64,000 nt of DNA from Lachnospiraceae bacterium (GTDB taxonomy: Bacteria; Bacillota; Clostridia; Lachnospirales; Lachnospiraceae), in the NCBI GenBank assembly GCA_015057555.1, contig SVEC01000012.1, positions 1 through 64,000 on the forward strand. Direction: 5' to 3'. The first letter of the stretch is position 1; every line of letters begins with the position of its first letter. Under the pieces are notes generated by a model that saw nothing but the letters and a program-made list of their open reading frames with translations, had not been told where the DNA came from and searched no databases. The translations under genes were made by a program, and so were the position numbers. Positions 47,001 through 54,935 of the stretch are shown here, one piece after another.

Positions 47001-47252
47001 ATCTGGACGCTCCTTCGCGATAATCTGCTCAAGTCTCTCTACATTAAGTGGCTCAATGTAGGTAACATCAGCAGTTTCTGGATCAGTCATAATAGTTGCA
47101 GGATTTGAATTAACTAAAACGATCTCATAACCAAGCTTACGAAGTGCCTTACAAGCCTGAGTACCTGAGTAGTCAAATTCACATGCCTGTCCAATTATGA
47201 TAGGACCGGAACCAATAATGAGTATCTTATTAATATCTGTTCTTTTTGGCAT
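44031..47252 (-). CDS. carB: Carbamoyl-phosphate synthase large subunit
   Basis: 1073 residues, ATG 47252 after AAGGAGGA. Full-length enzyme with two ATP-grasp halves: [22 protein letters not shown] at the start, [21 protein letters not shown] at about 550, and [15 protein letters not shown] in the second ATP-grasp domain. The C-terminal MGS-like domain is present ([19 protein letters not shown]). It makes carbamoyl phosphate for pyrimidine and arginine with the glutaminase subunit CarA, which is not adjacent here. Confidence 0.95.
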   Translation of the reverse strand: [1073 protein letters not shown]

Positions 47253-47598
47253 AGTTATGTCCTCCTTATATTCTCATAATATTATATAGAAAATGAGGAA
47301 AATAACAAGAGATTTTTTAAGGTTTTTTTGAAAAAATATATACAAAAAAATCTACATATTTATATTAGTTGTTGTGAAATTGTAGGTATGGGTGGAAAAA
47401 GGAGGAAAAATAGTGTATAATTGCCCTTGGTGCAGCTTCTGCTACAAATGAATACATGCATATGGTTATCGTTTACACTTTGAACTTTAAAAATACAAAA
47501 AACCCTATATTGTATGATTTTTGTAATATATTATTGTAATAAGCTGTGTTAGAATGAATGCATAATCAAGGAGGTTTTCCTTGATAGAGGAGGGTTAT
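47253..47598. other. Divergent intergenic region without a gene
   Basis: About 345 AT-rich bases between carB and the Dabb gene. Contains A/T runs and a promoter-like TAGAAT near 47550 ahead of the Dabb gene. I saw no riboswitch or PyrR-type structure by eye. Confidence 0.5.
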
Positions 47599-47895
47599 AT
47601 GATAAAGCATATTATACTTTGGCAGTTAAAGGATGAGTTATCTGAGGAGGAGAAGGTTCAGGTAAGAGCAGGAATTAAGGAAGGTCTTGAAGGCTTATTA
47701 GGTAAGATTCCAGGACTTACAGAGATTCACGTACAGACAGATTTTCTTCCAAGCTCAAATGCGGATGTAATGCTAGACTCCACCTTTGAAAGTGAGGAGG
47801 CGCTTAAGGCCTATGCAGTTCATCCAGACCACGTAAAGGTGGCAGATGAGAAGGTAAGACCATATACTAAGAATAGAGTATGTATGGACTTTTAA
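47599..47895 (+). CDS. Dabb family (stress-responsive A/B barrel) protein
   Basis: 98 residues from ATG 47599; GAGGAGGG upstream decides the start over TTG 47581. The fold signature is IKHIILWQLKDELSEEEK at the N-terminus and PHVK-type His motif HPDHVKVADEKVRPY at the C-terminus. Dimeric alpha-beta barrels of this kind are small enzymes or binding proteins of mostly unknown role. It heads a cluster with DUF3137 and LemA genes, though these may be separate units. Confidence 0.85.
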   Translation: MIKHIILWQLKDELSEEEKVQVRAGIKEGLEGLLGKIPGLTEIHVQTDFLPSSNADVMLDSTFESEEALKAYAVHPDHVKVADEKVRPYTKNRVCMDF

Positions 47896-47912
47896 TTAAA
47901 TAGGGGGAGAAG

Positions 47913-48968
47913 ATGATGAGTACTATTGATATTATGAGGGACTTAGAGCAACGAAGGAAAAAAATCCAGTTTATGACAGTGGTTCCTTTAATTCTATTCT
48001 TTGGTTTGTTTTTTGGATTTTTTGCATACTCAACCAGTCCATTTGCACCGCTTATTATGTTCGGCGTGGTGATAGGAATAGCATTAGCTGGTTTCAAAAC
48101 AAATAAAGAGAGAAATGAATTCAAAAGAATTTACAAGGAAAACTTCGTGGTGGGAGCCCTTAAGGAAATATTGGGAAATGTAACATACGACCCAATGCAT
48201 GGTTTTAGCGAGCATGATGTTGCTAGAACTGGCGTTATCCAGATGGGTAACAGATTTTCTTCAGAGGATTTTATAGAAGGCTACTGGGATGGAGTACATT
48301 TTAGGCAGTCTGATGTTGTTGTAAAAAGAGTTGTAAGAAGTGGAAAACACACTCATACATATATACATTTTAGCGGTAGATTGTTTGAGTTTGACTGTCC
48401 GTTAGATGGCAATGTATCTACACTTTTGTTCTCTAAGAATTATCAGTATCCAGGTCATGGCTTAGGACTTAGATACGAGAAGATAAAGATGGAGAATGAA
48501 GCCTTTAATAAGAGATTTAAGATAAAGGCAGCCAGAGACATAGATGCATTCTATATTTTGACGCCACATATGATGGAGTGTGTAGATAATATTCTGGTAA
48601 AGGCTAAAAGCGTAGGTTTACATTTTGCAAATAATAAGCTATATCTGGGAATTAACTATGGTGGCAAGGGTGCATTCGATGCAAATATGAGCAGACCGCT
48701 GGTGTACGCAAATGAAATTGCAAAGATTAAAGCAGATACACAGGTGATTATTGATATAGTTAAAACCTTAAAGCTTGACCAAAATGCCAGAGAAGACCAG
48801 ATTCGAAAGCATGGAGCGGTTATGGATCCTATAGCACAGCTTAATCAGTCATCAAGTCAGGTGGGAGGTCAAATGAATGGCCAGATGGGAAACCAATCAC
48901 AAACTGAAAATACATATTTTAATCAGCAACCAACTGAGAGCAAGTATGGATTTACGCTGAAACAATAA
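47913..48968 (+). CDS. DUF3137 domain membrane protein
   Basis: 351 residues, ATG 47913 (or 47916) after AGGGGGAG, 17 bases past the Dabb stop. Two hydrophobic helices (about 24-57) follow a short cytoplasmic head, then a soluble domain with KNERNEFKRIYKENFVV-like start, GYWDGVHFRQSDV, and HTHTYIHFSGRLFEFD. The C-terminal 40 residues are Gln/Asn/Ser-rich. DUF3137 genes are commonly beside lemA, as here. Function unknown. Confidence 0.8.
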   Translation: MMSTIDIMRDLEQRRKKIQFMTVVPLILFFGLFFGFFAYSTSPFAPLIMFGVVIGIALAGFKTNKERNEFKRIYKENFVVGALKEILGNVTYDPMHGFSEHDVARTGVIQMGNRFSSEDFIEGYWDGVHFRQSDVVVKRVVRSGKHTHTYIHFSGRLFEFDCPLDGNVSTLLFSKNYQYPGHGLGLRYEKIKMENEAFNKRFKIKAARDIDAFYILTPHMMECVDNILVKAKSVGLHFANNKLYLGINYGGKGAFDANMSRPLVYANEIAKIKADTQVIIDIVKTLKLDQNAREDQIRKHGAVMDPIAQLNQSSSQVGGQMNGQMGNQSQTENTYFNQQPTESKYGFTLKQ

Positions 48969-49041
48969 GAGTCTAACAAGACTTTAATATATAAGACATA
49001 TAAAAACTGTTAACATTTATAATATGAAGGAGGAAATGAAA

Positions 49042-49584
49042 ATGACAGCAGTATACATAATAATAGGAATCGTAGTAGTATTAGTTTTATGGTACATTGG
49101 AACAAGCAATGGTATCAAGAGATTGGACCTTAAGGTGCAGGAGGGTAACTCAAGTATAGAGGTTGCTCTTGAGAAAAGATATGATGTTCTTACTAAGATG
49201 CTTGATGTAGTTAAGGGTTACCAGAAGCATGAGAAAGAGGTTCTAACAGAGGTAATCGCTCTTCGTAGAGGAATGTCTATGAGTGAGATGAATCAGGCTA
49301 ACAAGAGCATGGATGATGCATTTGGTAAGATTAGCGTTCTTGCAGAGAATTATCCAGAGCTTAAGTCAAGCAACAACTTCTTACAGCTTCAGGCGACTAT
49401 CACTGATGTTGAGGAGCACCTTCAGGCTGCAAGACGTCTCTACAATGCAAACGTTAATGCTTACAATGCAAAGATTGTTGTATTCCCTAACAGTATCGTT
49501 GCAGGCGCTATGGGTGCAGTTCAGAAGCCATTCTTCGAGGCATCAGAGGGTAAGAGACAGGATGTTAAGATGAGCTTTAATTAA
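49042..49584 (+). CDS. LemA family protein
   Basis: 180 residues from ATG 49042, seven bases after AAGGAGGA; ATG 49036 is too close. One N-terminal membrane helix (YIIIGIVVVLVLWYIG) and a helical body typical of LemA (SNGIKRLDLKVQEGNSSIEVALEKRYDVL, SNNFLQLQATITDVEEHL, ARRLYNANVNAYNAKIVVFPNS). Its role is not established. It is linked to the DUF3137 gene and ends at a terminator. Confidence 0.9.
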   Translation: MTAVYIIIGIVVVLVLWYIGTSNGIKRLDLKVQEGNSSIEVALEKRYDVLTKMLDVVKGYQKHEKEVLTEVIALRRGMSMSEMNQANKSMDDAFGKISVLAENYPELKSSNNFLQLQATITDVEEHLQAARRLYNANVNAYNAKIVVFPNSIVAGAMGAVQKPFFEASEGKRQDVKMSFN

Positions 49585-49622
49585 GCCGATAATTAGATAG
49601 TGATTTAATATTAACATAAGGG

Positions 49623-49668
49623 AGAGTTCCGAAGGTGAAGTGCCATACCTTTGGAACTCTTTCTTTTT
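49623..49668 (+). terminator. Terminator after LemA gene
   Basis: AGAGTTCCGAAGGT pairs with ACCTTTGGAACTCT with G-U pairs, followed by TTCTTTTT. Confidence 0.85.
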
Positions 49669-49807
49669 GCGGAGGTAAATTTAAGCGAAGGTTTGAATTT
49701 CTTGAAGAAAAAGGGTTGATATGGTAAAATACTAGGTATTATGTAACATGATAAGTTAGTGGTAATACTGGTGGGGGAGTAAACTTAGGAAGAATAAGGA
49801 GGTTAAA

Positions 49808-52800
49808 ATGAACAAGAAACGTATGATGAAAAGGGTGTTTGCCGTACTATTAGCATTTGTGCTAGTGATTACAGGTGTTAATATTCCGAAGCTGACACCA
49901 AGGGCGGCAGAGGTGACAGAGATTGATTTGTCGCCATATATTACTATGAGCGGGACTACTGCTGGAGCCGTGGATAATGGCCAAGGTTTGGGAATTATGA
50001 TTACGGAAATATTATTTTCCATGCCAAGTCATTTGGATTCTAAGGATGAGTGGGCGGCAAATAATGCAAACAGTCTAATCATAGACATTTCCATTACAAA
50101 TTTTTCGGGAGCAGATGGAAAAAATCCAGGCGTTATGCCAATGTTTATGTCAAATAGCTGGGTGTGGAATCAAGGAACCTATGGAGACCTTGCTACAACC
50201 ACAGATTTTCAACTAACTATGGATATAGCCTCACTGGATTGGGGTAGCAGTAATAGCATTTCTAAGTTTGGATTACAGTTTGCTAATTTAGTTGAAGGGT
50301 CAACCGTTACCTACACTATTAACTCTGTTAAGTTCTCTAGCGAGACAGTGTCATCAGGTGATTCTGGCAACAGTGGAGAGTCAGGCACTGTAACTATTCC
50401 ATCAGGTAATTTAATAGACTACAACTATGATGATATAGATTACAACTACGCAAAGCTTCTTCAGTATTCACTATATTTCTATGACGCAAATATGTGTGGT
50501 GATGAGGTAGGAGAGAAGTCACTTCAGAACTGGAGAGATGACTGCCATACATATGATAAATATAATTACACAAGAAGTGATGGTACAGTTGCAAATGTTG
50601 ATCTTACAGGCGGGTTCCATGATGCTGGCGACCACGTAAAGTTCGGTCTTCCTGAGGCTTACGCTGCATTTACCCTTGGTATGAGCTATGATACAAATAA
50701 ATCAGCTTATCAGGCAGCAAAGCAGGAGGAACATCTAGAGACTATAACAACGCATTTTGCTGACTATCTGGTGGACTGCACAGTATTAAATGCGAGTGGA
50801 ACAGCAGTGGAGGCCTTCTGTGTACAGGTTGGAAATGGTGGTGGAGGCTATGACCATGGATATTGGGGAGCACCGGAAAACCAACCACAGAATAATAGAA
50901 CAGCTTATTTCTCAAGTGCATCAGCACCACATACAGATATAGTTTCACTTTCTGCTGCGGCACTTGCTATGCAGTATAAGAACTTTGGTGGAGATGAATA
51001 TTTGGATACAGCTAAGCTTCTCTTTGCCTATGCTAAGAATAATTCCAAGTCAGTCGGAACTACAGCTGGTGAATTTTACACATCCTCTAACTGGGAGGAC
51101 GATTATTGTCTAGCAGCATTACTGCTTTACAAAATTACTGGTGATTCAACCTACCAGACAGAGTATAACAATTACAAGAGTATTGACGCTTCTATGAAGC
51201 CATATTGGCCACTGGGCTGGGATAACGTAGGACCAGCAGTTGCATATTACGATAATAATACAAGCAAGCTGGCAACTCTTATGGCTATATCTGATGGAAA
51301 TAGCACATATGGTGGATACAGATGCGTAAGCAACTGGGGTTCTGCAAGATACAATACATCTATGCAGTACACTGGATTGATGTATGACAAATTAACTAAC
51401 ACAGATACATATAGAAGCTGGGCAGAGGGACAGATGAAATACCTTTTGGGTAACAACTCAGCTAAACAGTGTTACGTGGCTGGATATAATGATTATGGTC
51501 CAAAGTATCCACACCACAGAGCTGCATCAGGATATACCGGTGGAGACCAGGGAACAAAGACTCAGGCAAATGTACTTTTAGGTGCATTGGTTGGTGGACA
51601 AAAGATTGATGGTACATATACCGATTCAGCCAGTGACTACGTATGTAACGAGGTTGCTATAGATTACAACGCAACCCTTGTTGCGGCAGCAGCTGCTATA
51701 TACGATAAATATACAACTGATACTACTAATCAGTTTGTGGATAATGATTATCATGTGGATTCAAATAATGGGTCCGTTGTGGAACCTGGAGAGACCGTTA
51801 ACTTGTCCATTACAGGTACATTTGATTATAATCAGGCATATGAAATATTAAGACTTACTAATGAAGAAAGAGCAAAGCAGGGTCTTTCTCCTCTTACTAT
51901 GGACAAGGATTTGCTGGATGCCGCTATGATTCGTGCTGCGGAAACAGCTATAAATTTTGACCATACCAGACCTAATGGAGAACAGTGGAGAAGCTTGTGT
52001 AGTAAAATGTACGGTGAGAATATCGCTGTAAATAGTGCTAATGCTGCGGCGGCTATGAGCCAGTGGATGAATTCTACATCGGGCCACAAAGAAGCTATAT
52101 TAAACGAGAGCTATAAATCCTTAGGAGTTGGAGTATTTTACCAGGATGGATATATGTTCTATGTTCAGTGCTTTGGCTTGGATAATGCAACAGCTGTTAC
52201 ACAGCCAAGTAATGTAAATAAGACTATTGATGTTGAAATATTAAAGAGTAGCTTAAATAATGCAACATTGGCATTTGATTCTACTAGCTATATGCTTGAA
52301 CCAAATACAACTAGAACAACATCTGTGAAAATGACTAATCTGGATTGGGATCCTGCTAGAGTTAAGCTAGACTCATCAAACTTTACATATAGCCTTAATC
52401 CTACAGGGGTGGCGACTATTGAAGATGGCGTAATAACACCAAAGGCAAATGGAACCACAACTCTTACAGCGAAGCTTAATTCCCTTACTTCAAAGCAAGT
52501 AACGGGCATAGTAACAGTAAGTGGTTTTGTGGAGAGTGTAACCTTAGATAAATCAACATTAAAGCTTGAGATGGATGGAACTACGACAGCAACATTTGTA
52601 GCAACAGTAAGTCCTTCCACAGCAACAGATAAGACAGTAAGTTGGGAATCATCTAATACTTCAGTAGCTACTGTAAGTACATCAGGTGTAGTTACAGCTG
52701 TTGCCCCTGGTACAGCAACTATTACAGTAACTACTAATTCTGGTAGCAAGACAGCAACCTGTAATGTTGAAGTATGGGGGACTCATCCTACACCAGGTAA

Positions 52801-54721
52801 GCCTGAGCTTGGAGCTTATGGCCCTTATTCTATAAACTTAGTTAGTAAGTCAGGCTACCTTTACCGTATAGAAGGTGGTGAGTGGACTAGTAGCTATGAA
52901 TTTAAGAATCTCAAACCTAACACAGAGTATACATTTTATCAAAAGCGAGCAGCATCCGGCTATTATTATGAAAGTGCATCAAGTGAAGGTGCAACATTTA
53001 AGACACAGCCAGTGAATGCTTCGTCAGTTGTACTAGATAAGACAGAGCTTGAGTTTGAGATAGGTGGGGCAAATGAGGTTACTACGGCAACATTAAATGC
53101 TACAGTATCTCCTTCGGATGCCTCATATAAGACAGTAACCTGGACAACCTCTAATGATAAGGTTGCTACAGTTGATTCAACAGGTAAGGTGACAGCGGTA
53201 GGACCTGGAGAGGCCACAATTACTGCAAAGATAAATGAAGGTGCGAATAAACCAAGCGCAACATGTACAGTAACAGTTTGGAAGACACCAGATGTACCAA
53301 CTCAGACTCCAAGTACAAGTACGACACCAACTAAGGATACCATAACTCTTACTCCTTACGAGGGATGCGAGTATAGAATTGCACCAGATGGACAGTGGCA
53401 GGATTCAAATATATTCACTGGTCTTGAACCAGGCACAGAGTATACATTTGAGATAAGAGTTAAGGGTGATGAAGATAATAACGTACATCCGGGAGAAGTT
53501 GTAACCATTAAGGTTAGTACAGGCAACACAGGTGGAACAACAGGCGGAGATACAGGTAACTCAGGCGGTACAGCTGGAGGAAATACTGGCAACGATGGTA
53601 ACGATGCAGGAACTGCAATTCCATTTGTAGCTCCAGATATTAAGGTGTCCTATCGTACCCACATTCAGACCTTTGGTTGGGAGGGTAAGGCTGATGATAT
53701 TAAGACTTGGAAAGCAAACGGAGCCATGTCAGGAACCTCAGGTCTTGCAAAGCGACTTGAAGGTATAAATATAGTGGTTGCACCTACAACTACTTGTGAA
53801 GATTTAGACCTGGGAATTCAGTATACCACACATTGTCAGTCCTATGGTTGGTTGCCATGGTCAGCTGATGGTGATATGAATGGAACTGAGGGCGAGGCGA
53901 AACGTCTTGAAGCCATTATGATTCAGCTTACAGGCGAGCATGCGGATTATTATGATGTATATTACAGAGTTCATGCACAGACCTACGGATGGCTTGGATG
54001 GGCGAAGAATGGAGAGCCATCAGGTACAGCAGGGTATGCTAAACGTCTAGAGGGAATCCAGATTGTTGTGGTTAAGAAGGGTGATAGCTTTGATAAAAAT
54101 ATGGGTGGTATAACCTCTAAGAACTCTAAGCCTTTTGAGGCAAAGGCTGGCAGCTCACCTATAGTTAATTACCCTGCAACTAGCAACACCGCACCTGTGG
54201 TACCAGGCGAGGATATGGTTAATGTAGCTTACCGCACTCACGTACAATCCTTTGGCTGGCAGGGCTGGAAATATAACGGTCAAATGAGCGGAACTAGCGG
54301 TCTTGCAAAGAGACTTGAGGGTATTGAGATAAACCTTACCAATAAGGATTACGATGGCGGAATAGCTTACGCAACTCATGTTCAGACCTATGGCTGGCAG
54401 GGAGCTGATTTAAATAAACCATCAACCTGGAAGCATGATGGTCAGATGGCTGGAACCTCTGGTGAGGCAAAGCGACTTGAAGCTATTTGCATTACCCTTA
54501 CAGGAGATATGGCTGAACATTATGACATTTACTACAGAGTACATGCCCAGTCCTATGGTTGGCTTGGTTGGGCAAAGAATGGAGCTCCGGCAGGAACAGC
54601 AGGCTATGCAAAGAGACTGGAAGGAATTCAGATAGTTATTGTTCCGAAGAACAGTGGTGCACCGGGCAAGACCTATATGGGGGTTACATCGGTTAAAGAC
54701 CAGGCATATGTAGAAAAGTAG
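49808..54721 (+). CDS. GH9 cellulase fused to CAP domain, Ig-like domains and ChW repeats
   Basis: 1637 residues, ATG 49808 after AGGAGG. Signal peptide (1-34), then a beta-sandwich resembling a carbohydrate-binding module (about 40-180). The GH9 (alpha6/alpha6 barrel) catalytic domain spans about 205-636: catalytic D272 and D275 in FHDAGDHVKF, H569-H570-R571, and acid E615 in NEVAIDY. A CAP/SCP domain follows (about 672-790), with LRLTNEERAKQGL and GHKEAI. Then three BIG2-like Ig domains alternate with shorter modules reading YRIxxDGxWQxSN and ending TYTF, a Gly/Thr linker and six ChW repeats (about 1276-1637). No dockerin is seen, so ChW repeats probably replace cellulosome anchoring. It endo-cleaves cellulose outside the cell. 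Confidence 0.9.
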   Translation: MNKKRMMKRVFAVLLAFVLVITGVNIPKLTPRAAEVTEIDLSPYITMSGTTAGAVDNGQGLGIMITEILFSMPSHLDSKDEWAANNANSLIIDISITNFSGADGKNPGVMPMFMSNSWVWNQGTYGDLATTTDFQLTMDIASLDWGSSNSISKFGLQFANLVEGSTVTYTINSVKFSSETVSSGDSGNSGESGTVTIPSGNLIDYNYDDIDYNYAKLLQYSLYFYDANMCGDEVGEKSLQNWRDDCHTYDKYNYTRSDGTVANVDLTGGFHDAGDHVKFGLPEAYAAFTLGMSYDTNKSAYQAAKQEEHLETITTHFADYLVDCTVLNASGTAVEAFCVQVGNGGGGYDHGYWGAPENQPQNNRTAYFSSASAPHTDIVSLSAAALAMQYKNFGGDEYLDTAKLLFAYAKNNSKSVGTTAGEFYTSSNWEDDYCLAALLLYKITGDSTYQTEYNNYKSIDASMKPYWPLGWDNVGPAVAYYDNNTSKLATLMAISDGNSTYGGYRCVSNWGSARYNTSMQYTGLMYDKLTNTDTYRSWAEGQMKYLLGNNSAKQCYVAGYNDYGPKYPHHRAASGYTGGDQGTKTQANVLLGALVGGQKIDGTYTDSASDYVCNEVAIDYNATLVAAAAAIYDKYTTDTTNQFVDNDYHVDSNNGSVVEPGETVNLSITGTFDYNQAYEILRLTNEERAKQGLSPLTMDKDLLDAAMIRAAETAINFDHTRPNGEQWRSLCSKMYGENIAVNSANAAAAMSQWMNSTSGHKEAILNESYKSLGVGVFYQDGYMFYVQCFGLDNATAVTQPSNVNKTIDVEILKSSLNNATLAFDSTSYMLEPNTTRTTSVKMTNLDWDPARVKLDSSNFTYSLNPTGVATIEDGVITPKANGTTTLTAKLNSLTSKQVTGIVTVSGFVESVTLDKSTLKLEMDGTTTATFVATVSPSTATDKTVSWESSNTSVATVSTSGVVTAVAPGTATITVTTNSGSKTATCNVEVWGTHPTPGKPELGAYGPYSINLVSKSGYLYRIEGGEWTSSYEFKNLKPNTEYTFYQKRAASGYYYESASSEGATFKTQPVNASSVVLDKTELEFEIGGANEVTTATLNATVSPSDASYKTVTWTTSNDKVATVDSTGKVTAVGPGEATITAKINEGANKPSATCTVTVWKTPDVPTQTPSTSTTPTKDTITLTPYEGCEYRIAPDGQWQDSNIFTGLEPGTEYTFEIRVKGDEDNNVHPGEVVTIKVSTGNTGGTTGGDTGNSGGTAGGNTGNDGNDAGTAIPFVAPDIKVSYRTHIQTFGWEGKADDIKTWKANGAMSGTSGLAKRLEGINIVVAPTTTCEDLDLGIQYTTHCQSYGWLPWSADGDMNGTEGEAKRLEAIMIQLTGEHADYYDVYYRVHAQTYGWLGWAKNGEPSGTAGYAKRLEGIQIVVVKKGDSFDKNMGGITSKNSKPFEAKAGSSPIVNYPATSNTAPVVPGEDMVNVAYRTHVQSFGWQGWKYNGQMSGTSGLAKRLEGIEINLTNKDYDGGIAYATHVQTYGWQGADLNKPSTWKHDGQMAGTSGEAKRLEAICITLTGDMAEHYDIYYRVHAQSYGWLGWAKNGAPAGTAGYAKRLEGIQIVIVPKNSGAPGKTYMGVTSVKDQAYVEK
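53632..54721 (+). repeat. ChW six-repeat module, copy 2
   Basis: Matches copy 1 (1020-2112) and copy 3 (57481-58573). Copies 2 and 3 share long identical stretches, such as a 40-base run from GATGGTGATATGAATGGAAC on, in the second repeat. Confidence 0.9.
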
Positions 54722-54935
54722 AATATAGAAAATGTAACACAAAGGGACACAGGAAAAAACTTCACACTGTGTCCCTTTTTTGATGACTAAATCTGCTTGT
54801 TATGGTAAAATAATGATATGTTATTTTGAAAAATAGAGACATTAGTAGATGAATTTTATGATATGCAATTAATCTGTTAAAATCAACGATTTATATAAGA
54901 AATAATATGTAAGGTGGTGTTGCCCATGAGGAAAA
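54722..54935 (+). repeat. Duplicated intergenic segment, copy B
   Basis: Collinear with 2113-2330, including the terminator and the AAATCAACGATTTATATA word. Here it runs into an intact gene start (ATG 54926). Confidence 0.85.
54741..54781 (+). terminator. Terminator after GH9 gene
   Basis: AAAGGGACACAG pairs with CTGTGTCCCTTT, followed by T run. Same hairpin as at 2146. Confidence 0.9.

Noticed and set aside
52288-52749. 153-residue minus-strand frame inside the GH9 gene
   Set aside because: It lies opposite the repetitive Ser/Thr/Val Ig-like domains, whose composition leaves long open antisense frames.
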